Positions 25,562-35,678 are shown, counted from the first letter of the stretch. The stretch: 63,520 nucleotides of DNA from Mycolicibacterium sphagni (GCF_013337765.1 NZ_VBSB01000038.1:1-63520); one strand, 5' to 3'. A program made the numbers and translations. Notes: a model not told the origin generated them from the sequence alone.

Positions 25562-26410
25562 ATGGATTACGGGCTCGTTCTGTTCACCAGTGACCGCGGC
25601 ATCACCCCGGCGGCGGCGGCCAAACTCGCCGACGACCACCGGTTCAAGACCTTCTATGTGCCCGAGCACACGCACATCCCGGTCAAGCGCGAAGCCGCCC
25701 ACCCCACCACCGGCGACGAGTCACTGCCCGACGACCGCTACATGCGCACCCTGGATCCGTGGGTCAGCCTGGGCACCGCAGCCGCGGTGACCTCCACGGT
25801 ACGGCTGTCCACCGCCGTCGCACTGCCGGTCGAGCATGACCCGATCACGCTAGCGAAATCGATTGCGACCCTTGATCATCTGTCGGGCGGCCGGGTCAGT
25901 CTCGGTGTCGGCTTCGGCTGGAACACCGATGAACTGGCCGACCACGGTGTGCCTGCCGGGCGGCGCCGCACCTGCCTGCGCGAATATCTGGAAGCGATGC
26001 GGGCGCTGTGGACGCAGGAAGAAGCCGAATACGCAGGCGAATTCGTCAACTTTGGTCCGAGCTGGGCCTGGCCCAAGCCGGTCCAGTCGCACATTCCGGT
26101 GCTTGTCGGCGCGGCCGGCACCGAGAAGAACTTCAAGTGGATCGCCCGCAGCGCGGACGGCTGGATCACCACCCCGCGCGACTTCGACATCGACGCGCCG
26201 GTGAAGCTGCTGCAGGACACCTGGGCAGCCGCCGGTCGCGACGGCGCCCCGCAGATCGTGGCGCTCGACTTCAAGCCGGTGCCGGAGAAATTGGCGCACT
26301 GGCGCGATATCGGGGTCACCGAAACGCTATTCGGGTTGCCGGACAAGCCGGCCGACGAGGTTGCCTCCTACGTGGAGCGGTTGGCAGGCAAACTCAGCGC
26401 TCTCGCTTAG
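25562..26410 (+). CDS. LLM-class F420-dependent oxidoreductase (Rv0953c-like)
   Basis: The 282-residue TIM-barrel protein has the luciferase-like family motifs STAVALPVEHDPITLAKSIAT, HLSGGRVSLGVGFGWN and the C-terminal MRALWTQEEAEY. Length and sequence match Rv0953c, for which F420 is the expected cofactor. The substrate is unknown. The ATG at 25562 was chosen from family length; TTCTAATTC just upstream may be part of the promoter, leaving a very short leader. Confidence 0.85.
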   Translation: MDYGLVLFTSDRGITPAAAAKLADDHRFKTFYVPEHTHIPVKREAAHPTTGDESLPDDRYMRTLDPWVSLGTAAAVTSTVRLSTAVALPVEHDPITLAKSIATLDHLSGGRVSLGVGFGWNTDELADHGVPAGRRRTCLREYLEAMRALWTQEEAEYAGEFVNFGPSWAWPKPVQSHIPVLVGAAGTEKNFKWIARSADGWITTPRDFDIDAPVKLLQDTWAAAGRDGAPQIVALDFKPVPEKLAHWRDIGVTETLFGLPDKPADEVASYVERLAGKLSALA

Positions 26411-26498
26411 GTGTACCGCCGTGGCGATTCGAGTGGTTCGCCACTCGTGGTGTCGCGCATTCCTCCGCTGATAGTTGTGCACGACTCAAGGATGAGCC

Positions 26499-26624
26499 AT
26501 GCCATCTATCAGCCCACTCATCATCCACGCGATCGACGGGATCGAGTCGAAGCCCCGGCGGACCCGGGGCGGTGTACGTAAGCCCGCCCGAACGCGATTC
26601 GGCAGCCGCACCCGTCGCGGCTAG
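26499..26624 (+). CDS. Possible small basic protein
   Basis: A 41-codon frame starts MPSISPLIIHAIDGIESKPR, continues in an Arg/Lys/Gly-rich half and ends with Arg-Arg-Gly. AAGGATGAG, a good ribosome site, lies just before the ATG. The last four bases overlap the stop region of the convergent thiolase gene. I do not recognise the product, and the basic half could simply reflect high-GC sequence; conservation in related species would decide. Confidence 0.3.
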   Translation: MPSISPLIIHAIDGIESKPRRTRGGVRKPARTRFGSRTRRG

Positions 26625-28153
26625 GCCAGAACCGCCCGGTTGATTCCGTCCTCGCCTGCGGTGACGGCGATCGCCGCACCCAGCGGGTCGCCGTCGGTCA
26701 TCAGCGCAAGGAGGTCGGCGTCGGTCGTCAGCGCCATGAAACGGCTGTCGTCGGCGTCGAGACGCCCGATGATGACACCGGTGCGCTCCGGCCAGTCGTA
26801 GCGCACCGAATATGTCTCGATAACGCCTGCGCCGTTGGCATTGCGGGTGACCGCGACCTTGGGCAGCGCGGCGATGTCGGCCTGCAGAGCCGGACTGCGG
26901 TCGGGCACCCACTCGGTCGGGGTCGTCGAGTACACGCCAACCGAATACTTGCTCATCACACCGCCGTTGGCGCCCACCAGCCCGAATGCGCCTGGCTTGT
27001 CCCGCATCGCGGCGACGGTCTCGGCGATACCGTGCAACGAATAGCTGTTGCCCGGTCCACCGAAATACGGCAGGCCACCGGTGAGGGTGAGTCCGCGCGG
27101 GTCGTCGGCGGCAAGGCCGAAGTCGTCACATACCGCGAAGACCGGGAACGGGAAGCAGCTGTAGAGATCGAAGGTGGCAACGTCGTCGATACCGATCCCG
27201 GTGCCCCGAAGAGCCTCTGTCACAGCCTGTTTCGACGAGTAGCTGATGCTGACGTCTTCGCGGTCCAGCAGGTCCTGTTCGCGCTGATCCGCATGCCCGT
27301 GCAGGTACACCCATTTCTCTTCGGGCACACCGAGTTTGCGCGCGGCACCCACCGACATGATCACGGCGGCGGCCCCCTGGTTGACGGTGTCGCGGGCCAC
27401 CATCAGCCGGGGGTAAGGGTCGCAGATCATCCGGTTCTCGGCGGTGACCGTGACCAATTCCTCGACCGAACGCTCAACCGGTGACGACGAAAAGGGGTTC
27501 TTGGCAGCCACTTTCGAGAAGGGCGCGAACAGTTCGGCCATCTGGATACGGTAGTCGTCGACACTCAGGCCCAGCCGCCTGCGGCGGGCGTTGTCCAGCA
27601 GCCCGTACTGCACGGGCGCGCCGGTCAATCCGTGCTTGGCGGTGTACTCGCTCATGTACTGCTCGAAGCCGTAGCCACGGTCGTCGAGCTGACCGCCGAC
27701 GGTCTCGCTGTGGTCGGGTCCATCGTCGCGGCCCGCGAACGTCTTCAGCGTCGAGCCGTTCTCCGAGCCGAGGATCAACGCCACCCCGATCTCGCCTGCC
27801 GCGATCGCGCCGCCGAACTCCGAGACCAACTTCTGCGGGCCGTTGCCGCCGATCGACTCGAGCACCGCGCGCTCGGGGTCGGCGCCGACACGCTGCGCGA
27901 CCGAGCGGATGTAGTTGTCCGAGGCGCCCAGCGGCGCGGTCGCGAAGGGTGTGCAGATCTCGAACTGCCGCAGGCCGGCGAACACCTGAATGGCCTTGGC
28001 GACGGCAGCGACGTCCGCCCCCGTGTCGGCCAGCGCGGCCCGAACCGCCTCGGTGGCCAGCTCGACGGCTGACATGCCGCGATAGTCCGGATCGTCGACG
28101 CGTTCGGTGAACTGCCCGACGCCGACGATGACAGGGGTGCGCGGATCGACCAT
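26621..28153 (-). CDS. Thiolase-like protein (acetyl-CoA acetyltransferase family)
   Basis: The 510-residue protein has the thiolase fold of the SCP2-thiolase-like group: TPVIVGVGQFTER at the start, the glycine-rich SENGSTLKTF region, FDLYSCFPFPV, and GGLPYFGGPGNSYSLHGIAE with a conserved His. The usual nucleophile region reads ESIGGNGPQKLVSEF, where canonical thiolases have Cys, so it may be a lipid-transfer or non-classical thiolase. A C-terminal domain of about 110 residues (roughly 395-510) follows the catalytic part. It lies downstream of sucD with its own transcription unit. Confidence 0.8.
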   Translation of the reverse strand: MVDPRTPVIVGVGQFTERVDDPDYRGMSAVELATEAVRAALADTGADVAAVAKAIQVFAGLRQFEICTPFATAPLGASDNYIRSVAQRVGADPERAVLESIGGNGPQKLVSEFGGAIAAGEIGVALILGSENGSTLKTFAGRDDGPDHSETVGGQLDDRGYGFEQYMSEYTAKHGLTGAPVQYGLLDNARRRRLGLSVDDYRIQMAELFAPFSKVAAKNPFSSSPVERSVEELVTVTAENRMICDPYPRLMVARDTVNQGAAAVIMSVGAARKLGVPEEKWVYLHGHADQREQDLLDREDVSISYSSKQAVTEALRGTGIGIDDVATFDLYSCFPFPVFAVCDDFGLAADDPRGLTLTGGLPYFGGPGNSYSLHGIAETVAAMRDKPGAFGLVGANGGVMSKYSVGVYSTTPTEWVPDRSPALQADIAALPKVAVTRNANGAGVIETYSVRYDWPERTGVIIGRLDADDSRFMALTTDADLLALMTDGDPLGAAIAVTAGEDGINRAVLA

Positions 28154-28183
28154 AGTTCGACAGGCTAACCACTAACCGCCACC

Positions 28184-28231
28184 AGACGCAAAAGCTCCCG
28201 ACACGCCGTACGTGCGGGAGCCTTTGCGTCT
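28184..28231 (-). terminator. Probable terminator after sucCD
   Basis: An inverted repeat of 17 bases (one mismatch) pairs AGACGCAAAAGCTCCCG with CGGGAGCCTTTGCGTCT around a 14-base loop that can itself pair. It stands 11 bases past the sucD stop. There is no U run outside the stem, so it may act as an atypical terminator or protect the 3' end. Confidence 0.55.
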
Positions 28232-28241
28232 GCTCGCGGGG

Positions 28242-29144
28242 TTAGAGCCCGGCCAGGATCTCCCTGGCCAGGGTGGCGGTCTCCGACGGCGTCTTGCCGA
28301 CCTTGACCCCGGCGGCCTCGAGGGCCTCCTTCTTGCCCTGTGCGGTGCCTGCACCGTCGGACACGATGGCACCGGCGTGGCCCATCGTCTTGCCCTCGGG
28401 CGCGGTGAAGCCCGCGACATACCCGACGACCGGCTTGGAGACGTTGGCCTGGATGTAGGCGCCGGCCTTCTCCTCGGCGTCGCCGCCGATCTCGCCGATC
28501 ATCACGATGATCTTGGTCTCGGGATCCTTCTCGAACGCCTCGATGGCGTCGATGTGGGTGGTGCCGATGACCGGATCGCCGCCGATACCGATGGCGGTCG
28601 AGAAGCCGAGATCGCGCAGTTCGTACATCATCTGGTAGGTCAGCGTGCCGGACTTCGACACCAGGCCGATCGGCCCCTTGCCGGTGATGTTGTTCGGCGT
28701 GATGCCGACCAGCGACTCACCGGGGGTGATGATGCCGGGGCAGTTCGGCCCGATGATGCGGGTCTTCTGTCCCTTCTCGACGTTGTAGGCCCACGCGTAA
28801 GCGCTGTCCTGCACCGGGATTCCCTCGGTGATGACAACCAGCAGCGGGATCTCGGCGTCGATGGCCTCGATGATGGCGTCCTTCGAGAACGCCGGCGGCA
28901 CAAAAGCGATCGACACGTCAGCTCCGGTCGCCTTGATGGCCTCGGCCACCGAACCGAACACCGGGAGCTCGACGTCGTTGCCGTCCTTATCAACGTGCGA
29001 CACCGTCGTGCCGGCCTTGCGCGCGTTGACGCCACCGACCACCTGCGTGCCCGCCTTCAGCATCAGTGCGGTGTGCTTGGTGCCCTCGCCGCCGGTGATG
29101 CCCTGGACGATGACCTTGCTGTCCTTGTTCAGGAAGATCGACAT
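28242..29144 (-). CDS. sucD: Succinate-CoA ligase (ADP-forming) alpha subunit
   Basis: The 300-residue subunit carries the CoA-binding GITGGEGTKHTALM segment, GPNCPGIITPGES and the phospho-histidine loop MGHAGAIVSDGAGTAQGKK. With SucC it converts succinyl-CoA to succinate with ATP formation in the TCA cycle. It lies 12 bases after sucC on the same transcript. Confidence 0.96.
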   Translation of the reverse strand: MSIFLNKDSKVIVQGITGGEGTKHTALMLKAGTQVVGGVNARKAGTTVSHVDKDGNDVELPVFGSVAEAIKATGADVSIAFVPPAFSKDAIIEAIDAEIPLLVVITEGIPVQDSAYAWAYNVEKGQKTRIIGPNCPGIITPGESLVGITPNNITGKGPIGLVSKSGTLTYQMMYELRDLGFSTAIGIGGDPVIGTTHIDAIEAFEKDPETKIIVMIGEIGGDAEEKAGAYIQANVSKPVVGYVAGFTAPEGKTMGHAGAIVSDGAGTAQGKKEALEAAGVKVGKTPSETATLAREILAGL

Positions 29145-29156
29145 ATCAAGTGTCCC

Positions 29157-30320
<1,164 letters not shown>

Positions 30321-30446
30321 TGGCTCACTGTCTGGTCGGCGCTGACATTTGATTAGGGAAGTCGCTCCGGGGGGAACTGTATCTAGACGCCCACAGGACG
30401 CCGTCCTCGCCTACCACTCATGTGGTCCATCTCACCGCGAGGGCCA

Positions 30447-30462
30447 AGTGATTCAACTCACA
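30447..30462. promoter_or_regulatory. CRP-type operator between sucC and the M23 peptidase gene
   Basis: The sequence AGTGA-TTCAAC-TCACA has the GTGA-N6-TCAC core of mycobacterial Crp sites, with one base off the full TGTGA-N6-TCACA. It lies 127 bases upstream of sucC and 105 bases upstream of the peptidase start, so it could serve either gene. Confidence 0.55.
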
Positions 30463-30566
30463 ATCTCCTGTGGAATAACGGCATGGGTTGCCACCCTCGT
30501 TGAATCTTCGTTAACGTCGTCGGGGTCCAGATAACGCTTTGGTCACGACTAAAGGGACTTTGAGTT

Positions 30567-31625
30567 TTGACGCAGCATCGGCCGGCCCCGACTTCCGTGG
30601 GTGATTCTTCGGCCTCGCAGGCTCTGACCAGGACCTTTGCTCGGCAAGCGCCATCGGTTCGAGCGCAGGATCCCGAGCGGCTGGACGTCACGGACATCAT
30701 CCCGTTCAACGAGTTCGGCGATCTCTGCGACATCGACTTCCGCGAGAGCGCTGCCTTCGACAGTCTCCAGGTGGCTCGTTGCCCCGAGCTCGACGACCTG
30801 CACGACGCGGACGACCCTAAGCCCCTCCGGCTGGCCGTACCCACCGAGTTCGCTTCCCGCGACGATCACCGTGCCGAAGTCCCGCGCTTCAGCAATAGCG
30901 ACAACACCGACGTGCTGCCGCGCACGCCGCAGCACCGCAGACAGCCCACCGGGGCCGTCAAGGGCCGTGTGATGATCGCGGCCATGGCCGCCGGCGCCGC
31001 AGCGGCCGCCGCCTACACCGCGGTCAAGCCGGCCACCGAAACCACCACACAGACCGTGCTGGCCGCCGACAAGACGCCGATGGACGGCAGCGTGGGCGCG
31101 CCGCGCGGCATGCAGCTGATCGCCGTGAAGCCGATCGCCGACGCCTCGGTTCACGGCGAGGAACTGGCCAACGGTCAGGCCTTCGCCCAGGAGCGCGCCG
31201 AGCGTGAGGCACGTCTGCAGCGGCCGCTGTTCGTCATGCCCACCAAGGGCGTCTACACCTCGGGCTTCGGCTATCGCTGGGGAGCGCTGCACGGCGGCGT
31301 CGACCTGGCGGCCCCGATCGGGACACCGATCGTCGCCGCGTCCGACGGTGTCGTCGTGGATGCCGGGCCAACGGCCGGCTACGGCGCGTGGGTCAAACTG
31401 CGGCATTCCGACGGCACGGTGACCCTGTACGGACACGTCAACACGTGGACGGTCCAGATCGGCCAGCGAGTCTTCGCGGGCGACCAGATCGCCACGGTCG
31501 GCAACCGGGGCAATTCGACCGGCCCGCATCTGCACTTCGAAGTTCTGCTCAACGGCACCAACCGGATCGATCCGGCGCCGTGGCTGGCGCAGCGTGGGCT
31601 GTCCGTCGGCCCCTACGTCGGCTGA
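30567..31625 (+). CDS. M23-family metallopeptidase (Rv0950c-like)
   Basis: The 352-residue protein has a hydrophilic N-terminal region (about 1-130), one membrane segment near 132-155, and a C-terminal LytM/M23 domain (about 225-345). The zinc site is intact: HGGVDLAAP (His and Asp) and GPHLHFEV (His-x-His). M23 enzymes cleave peptidoglycan cross-bridges or activate other hydrolases outside the membrane. The start is TTG, chosen because AAAGGGA lies ten bases upstream. Control by Crp together with sucC is possible. Confidence 0.85.
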   Translation: MTQHRPAPTSVGDSSASQALTRTFARQAPSVRAQDPERLDVTDIIPFNEFGDLCDIDFRESAAFDSLQVARCPELDDLHDADDPKPLRLAVPTEFASRDDHRAEVPRFSNSDNTDVLPRTPQHRRQPTGAVKGRVMIAAMAAGAAAAAAYTAVKPATETTTQTVLAADKTPMDGSVGAPRGMQLIAVKPIADASVHGEELANGQAFAQERAEREARLQRPLFVMPTKGVYTSGFGYRWGALHGGVDLAAPIGTPIVAASDGVVVDAGPTAGYGAWVKLRHSDGTVTLYGHVNTWTVQIGQRVFAGDQIATVGNRGNSTGPHLHFEVLLNGTNRIDPAPWLAQRGLSVGPYVG

Positions 31626-31629
31626 CGCG

Positions 31630-32259
31630 GTGTCTGAGCCGGACGAACCGCACACCCGGATCATCCGGCGCCAGCCGTCCGGACCGATCCCCCAACCCGA
31701 AGAGCCCCGAACCAGCATCATCCGCCGGGCACCTACCGGACCCATTCCGGCGGCGCCCATTCCTGCTGGGCCCCAACCTGATTCACCCACCACGAACATT
31801 CCGCGGCCCCCTATCGAGGATGCGCCGACCGGGATGATCCGGCGTGCCACTCCGGTCGCGGTACCGGCCCGGCCCGGTGTGGTGGATGTCTCGACCGGAC
31901 GAACCGCGATCGCGGCCAGCGCCGTCAGCATTGTGAGCGGATGGGCGACTGCCGTGGTGGCCACCGACCTGATCACCGGATGGTGGCACACCGACCGGCT
32001 GTTCTGCCTGGCGGTCGGATTCCTGACCCTGCTGTTCGCCCTCAGCACGATCGCCGGGGTGATCACCCTGCTGTTGCGCCGCTCGGCGGGCCGCTACCTG
32101 ATCGCCTTCGGTTCGGTCATCGCGCTGCTGACGTTCGGCAGTGTGTTCGTGGCCGGAGCGCGAATCCCGTTGCTGGTCTGCCTGATTCCGGCGCTACCGG
32201 TGGCAAGCCTGATCCTGGCGCTACATCCGTCAACCCGGCGATGGTGCCGCGTGCGCTGA
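31630..32259 (+). CDS. Membrane protein with IIRR-type repeats, function unknown
   Basis: The 209-residue protein starts at a GTG four bases after the peptidase stop, so the two are probably co-transcribed. Its N-terminal 80 residues hold three or four degenerate repeats of the form Thr-x-Ile-Ile-Arg-Arg-x-Pro-x-Gly-Pro-Ile-Pro. Four hydrophobic segments follow (about 95-195). I do not recognise the family. The last 30 bases overlap the convergent PAP2 gene. Confidence 0.65.
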   Translation: MSEPDEPHTRIIRRQPSGPIPQPEEPRTSIIRRAPTGPIPAAPIPAGPQPDSPTTNIPRPPIEDAPTGMIRRATPVAVPARPGVVDVSTGRTAIAASAVSIVSGWATAVVATDLITGWWHTDRLFCLAVGFLTLLFALSTIAGVITLLLRRSAGRYLIAFGSVIALLTFGSVFVAGARIPLLVCLIPALPVASLILALHPSTRRWCRVR

Positions 32260-33108
32260 GCGCCTGCGGCTCTCCCACCACTCCCCGACCACGATGACGG
32301 CGACCGCCCACGCCGCACCGAGGAACGCCCCCGCGACGACATCGCTGACGTAGTGCACACCGAGGTAGATCCGGGAGAAAGCGACGAGGCTGGCCACCGC
32401 CAGCGCGATCGCCCACAGCGCGACCCGAGCCGCCCAGTCGCGGAGCACCCAGCGGCCGATCATCCAGGAGACGAGGACCGCGACGCTGAAGGAACCGGTC
32501 GCATGGCCGGACGGGAACGAGAAGCCGTCCTCGACGATCACCGCGATCCATGACGGCGGACGGGTACGGCCGACCACGTATTTGGCGACCACCAGCACGA
32601 CCCCGACACCTACCAACCCGGACACCCCGAGCACCGCGGGCAGCCAGGACCGGATCCGCCAGCCCACCCACCCGCTGACGACGGCCACGATCACCGCCAA
32701 TGTGGCCGCATCACCAAGGTGGGTAAGCATTTTCAGAGTCTCGGTCAGCCACAGGTCACGAAGGGCGGCGAGCCACTGGCTGACCGGCTGATCGACATAG
32801 GTGATCAGCTCGCCTTCCAAGACGTCGTCGAGCAGTTCGGTGAAACCGGCCGCCAGCAGCGCGACAACCACCATCCCCGACAGCAGCCCTACCGCGGCGG
32901 CGACGTCCACCGACAACCACCGGGCCAGTGGTGTAACAGCGCTATCGAGGCGTTCGGTTGTCCACGAACGTATTCGACCGACCGCATCGAGCACGGCGCG
33001 ATGACGCGCCACCCAGACCGCGAGCCCCCACCAGAGCACCAGGGCCGCCAGCATGATCGCGCTGAGAATCCCGAATCCGGGCGAGCCCGGTCCGTACGCC
33101 TGCCCCAT
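32230..33108 (-). CDS. PAP2-family phosphatase
   Basis: The 292-residue membrane protein contains all three motifs of the phosphatidic-acid phosphatase 2 superfamily: KYVVGRTRPP, FPSGHATGSF and SRIYLGVHYVSDV, in the second half, with five to six membrane segments overall. Members hydrolyse lipid phosphates such as phosphatidic acid or undecaprenyl pyrophosphate; the substrate here is not known. It lies nine bases downstream of uvrD1 and may be read through from it. Confidence 0.85.
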   Translation of the reverse strand: MGQAYGPGSPGFGILSAIMLAALVLWWGLAVWVARHRAVLDAVGRIRSWTTERLDSAVTPLARWLSVDVAAAVGLLSGMVVVALLAAGFTELLDDVLEGELITYVDQPVSQWLAALRDLWLTETLKMLTHLGDAATLAVIVAVVSGWVGWRIRSWLPAVLGVSGLVGVGVVLVVAKYVVGRTRPPSWIAVIVEDGFSFPSGHATGSFSVAVLVSWMIGRWVLRDWAARVALWAIALAVASLVAFSRIYLGVHYVSDVVAGAFLGAAWAVAVIVVGEWWESRRRSAHAAPSPG

Positions 33109-33117
33109 GGCTGCGGA

Positions 33118-35466
33118 CTAGAGCTTCTGCAGCGGTGCGTGGTTGTGCATCAGCTTGACCCGTCCGGCGCTGCCGAAGTCGATCAGTGACATCGCCGACT
33201 CCCCCATTCCGGACACCTCCTCGACGCGGCCGAGACCGTACTTGTCGTGGTTGACCCGGTCGCCGGGTTCGAGGACCAGCATCGGACGCTTGCTGCCACC
33301 CGCCGGCCGCATCGGAGACGGCCGCTGGGTGCCGAACCGGCCCGCCCCACTCACCGGCGCACTCAACGACGGCGCGGTATCGGTACGGCGCCAGTCGAGA
33401 AGATGTTCCGGGATCTCGCGCAGGAAGCGGGATTCCGGATTCAGCATCGGCTGCCCCCACGACGAGCGGATCTTCGCACGGGTGAGGTAAAGCCGTTGGC
33501 GCGCACGGGTTATGCCGACGTAGGCCAGCCGGCGCTCCTCGGACAACTCGGCGGGGTCACCGAGGGCGCGCATGTGCGGGAACATGCCGTCTTCCCATCC
33601 GGTGACGAAGACCACCGGGAATTCCAGCCCCTTGGCGGTGTGCAGCGTCATCAATGTGACCACGCCTGCGCCGTGCTCGGGCAGTTCGTCGGAGTCGGCC
33701 ACCAGCGACACCCGCTCCAGGAACTCGGCGAGAATGCCGGTCTGCGGAACGTCCTCGTCCTCGTCCGCACCGTCGGCGAGCGCGGCCGCATTGGCCCGGT
33801 CGATGCTGAATTCGTGTGCGACGCTGACCAATTCGTTCAGGTTGTCCAGCCGGGCCAGGTCCTGCGGATCGCTGGACGACTCCAGCTCGTTGCGATAGCC
33901 GGTGCGATCCAGCACGGCCTCGACCAGGTCGCCGAGCTCGTCGTCGAGCTTGCCGCGCAAGTCGTCGAGCAGCTTGACGAAACTTGCGATCGCCTTCTCC
34001 GAGCGGGTGTTCAGCATCGCCACCCTGCCCTCGGCGGCGGCGACCAGCGCGTCGGCGAAAGTGGCACCGGTGTTTTCGGCATACACCGCCACGCACGCCT
34101 CGGCCCTGTCCCCGATGCCCCGGCGCGGGGTGTTGAGGATGCGGCGCAGGCTGACGGTGTCCCCGGGGTTGTCCAGCACCCGCAGATAGGCGACGATGTC
34201 GCGAATCTCCTTGCGCTCGTAGAACCGAACGCCACCGACCACCTTGTACGGGATACCGGCGCGGATGAACACCTCTTCCACCGCACGTGACGAGTTGTTG
34301 GTGCGGTAGAACACCGCGACGTCGTTGTACGTGATGTCGCCGCGGTCGGCGAGCGCGTCGATCTCCCCCGCGACGAATCTGGCCTCGTCGTGCTCGTTGT
34401 CGGCGACGTAGCCGATGATCAGCTCGCCGTCACCCTCGTCGGTCCACAGCCGCTTCTCGCGCCGGTTGGCATTGCGGGAGATGACAGCGTTGGCCGCGTT
34501 CAGGATGTTCTGGGTGGACCGGTAGTTCTGCTCGAGCAGGATCGTGGTGGCGTTGGGGAAGTCTCGTTCGAAATCCTCGATGTTGCGGATCGTCGCGCCG
34601 CGGAACGCATAGATCGACTGGTCGGCGTCACCGACGACGCACAGCTCACTGGGCGCCACTTCATCGGAGGCCACCGCCCCATGTCCAACGAGCTCGCGCA
34701 CCAGGACGTATTGGGCGTGGTTGGTGTCCTGGTACTCGTCGACCAGGATGTGCCGGAACCGCCTGCGGTAGTACTGGGCGATCTGCGGGAAGTTCTGCAA
34801 CACCGCCACGGTCTCGCCGATCAGATCGTCGAAGTCCAGTGCGTTGGCGGCACGCAGTCGCCGCTGGTATTCGCCGTAGACGCTGGCGACGGTGCGGGCC
34901 AGGTCGTCGGATCCTGGTTCCCCTCCGGGAGTCGATGCGCACAGTGCGGCCACCGCATCCTCGGGGACGATGAGCTCGTTCTTGAGGTTGGAGATCGAGT
35001 TGGCCAGCAGCCGCGGCGTGTACCGCTTGGTGTCCAGCCCCATGTCCTTGCCGATCATCAGCAACAGCCGGCGGGAGTCGTCGGCGTCGTAGATCGAGAA
35101 GTTCGAGTTCAGCCCGGGCAACAGCGAGGCTTGGTTGCGCAGGATCCGCACGCAGGTCGAGTGGAATGTCGACACCCACATGTTGCGGGCCCGCGGGCCC
35201 ACCAGGGCTACCACCCGCTCGCGCATCTCGGCGGCGGCTTTGTTGGTGAACGTGATGGCCAGCACCTGGCCCGGCCCCACGTCACGCGCCGCCAACAGGT
35301 AGGCGATCCGCCGGGTCAGCACCGCCGTCTTGCCCGACCCGGCGCCTGCCACGATCAACAGCGGAGGGCCTTCGTGCAGCACCGCCTGGCGCTGCTGGGG
35401 GTTGAGACCCTCGAGGAGTTCGGCCGCGTCGGCCGGAGGCTTGTAATCAGTCACGTGCACACTCAT
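33118..35466 (-). CDS. uvrD1: DNA helicase UvrD1 (PcrA-type)
   Basis: The 782-residue superfamily 1A helicase shows Walker A VAGAGSGKTAVLTRR, motif II LVDEYQDTNHAQY, motif III GDADQSIYAFRGA and the later TLHTAKGLEFPVVFVTGWEDGMFPH. The last 50 residues form a Tudor-like domain (GDRVNHDKYGLGRV) that binds RNA polymerase in PcrA proteins. It matches Rv0949 and acts in nucleotide excision repair with Ku stimulation reported in mycobacteria. It is divergent from the chorismate mutase leader region. Confidence 0.94.
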   Translation of the reverse strand: MSVHVTDYKPPADAAELLEGLNPQQRQAVLHEGPPLLIVAGAGSGKTAVLTRRIAYLLAARDVGPGQVLAITFTNKAAAEMRERVVALVGPRARNMWVSTFHSTCVRILRNQASLLPGLNSNFSIYDADDSRRLLLMIGKDMGLDTKRYTPRLLANSISNLKNELIVPEDAVAALCASTPGGEPGSDDLARTVASVYGEYQRRLRAANALDFDDLIGETVAVLQNFPQIAQYYRRRFRHILVDEYQDTNHAQYVLVRELVGHGAVASDEVAPSELCVVGDADQSIYAFRGATIRNIEDFERDFPNATTILLEQNYRSTQNILNAANAVISRNANRREKRLWTDEGDGELIIGYVADNEHDEARFVAGEIDALADRGDITYNDVAVFYRTNNSSRAVEEVFIRAGIPYKVVGGVRFYERKEIRDIVAYLRVLDNPGDTVSLRRILNTPRRGIGDRAEACVAVYAENTGATFADALVAAAEGRVAMLNTRSEKAIASFVKLLDDLRGKLDDELGDLVEAVLDRTGYRNELESSSDPQDLARLDNLNELVSVAHEFSIDRANAAALADGADEDEDVPQTGILAEFLERVSLVADSDELPEHGAGVVTLMTLHTAKGLEFPVVFVTGWEDGMFPHMRALGDPAELSEERRLAYVGITRARQRLYLTRAKIRSSWGQPMLNPESRFLREIPEHLLDWRRTDTAPSLSAPVSGAGRFGTQRPSPMRPAGGSKRPMLVLEPGDRVNHDKYGLGRVEEVSGMGESAMSLIDFGSAGRVKLMHNHAPLQKL

Positions 35467-35503
35467 GTCTGACCCAACTTACCGCTGTATGGCGACAGTT
35501 TTT

Positions 35504-35533
35504 TTGCGAAGCCGCCCTTCTCAGTGGCACACT
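35504..35533 (+). promoter_or_regulatory. Possible promoter of the chorismate mutase leader
   Basis: TTGCGA (35504-35509) and CACACT (35528-35533) are spaced by 18 bases. A start about seven bases downstream would fall at or next to the GTG of the leader reading frame (35541), making a leaderless message, which is common in mycobacteria. The -10 box is only a partial match. Confidence 0.4.
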
Positions 35534-35540
35534 TGCGAAC

Positions 35541-35603
35541 GTGCTTTCCTGGCGGCGTCGATTTTTCTACGGGTACCGGTCCGCGGTGCCCGTGGGTATC
35601 TAG
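35541..35603 (+). CDS. Aromatic-rich leader peptide upstream of chorismate mutase
   Basis: A 20-codon frame GTG...TAG encodes Met-Leu-Ser-Trp-Arg-Arg-Arg-Phe-Phe-Tyr-Gly-Tyr and a short tail. One Trp, two Phe and two Tyr within nine codons is far above chance and names exactly the three amino acids made from chorismate. No strong ribosome site precedes it, but a leaderless start fits the putative promoter. It is followed by competing RNA stems, so it most likely acts as a ribosome-stalling sensor, not as a protein. Confidence 0.65.
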   Translation: MLSWRRRFFYGYRSAVPVGI

Positions 35604-35678
35604 CTGCTCAACCCGAGAGCCCCGCGGTCCGCAACCGGATCCGGGGCTCGGCTCTTGTGTGAGGCCCGGGACCGGTTG
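35577..35678 (+). promoter_or_regulatory. Attenuator with mutually exclusive stems
   Basis: Three stems can form. Segment 1 (35577-35589, within the leader frame just after its aromatic codons) pairs imperfectly with segment 2 (35619-35631). Segment 2 (GAGCCCCG, 35617-35624) pairs perfectly with segment 3 (CGGGGCTC, 35642-35649). Segment 3 extended (35632-35649) pairs with segment 4 (35661-35678) in 15 of 18 positions plus one G-U. A ribosome stalled at the Trp/Phe/Tyr codons would cover segment 1 and favour 2:3; completed translation would favour 3:4. No U run follows 3:4, so the stop would be Rho-type or non-canonical. Confidence 0.6.

Noticed and set aside
28158..28178. IdeR-like sequence (AGGCTAACC) upstream of the thiolase-like gene
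   Set aside because: Only one half resembles the IdeR box; no dyad.
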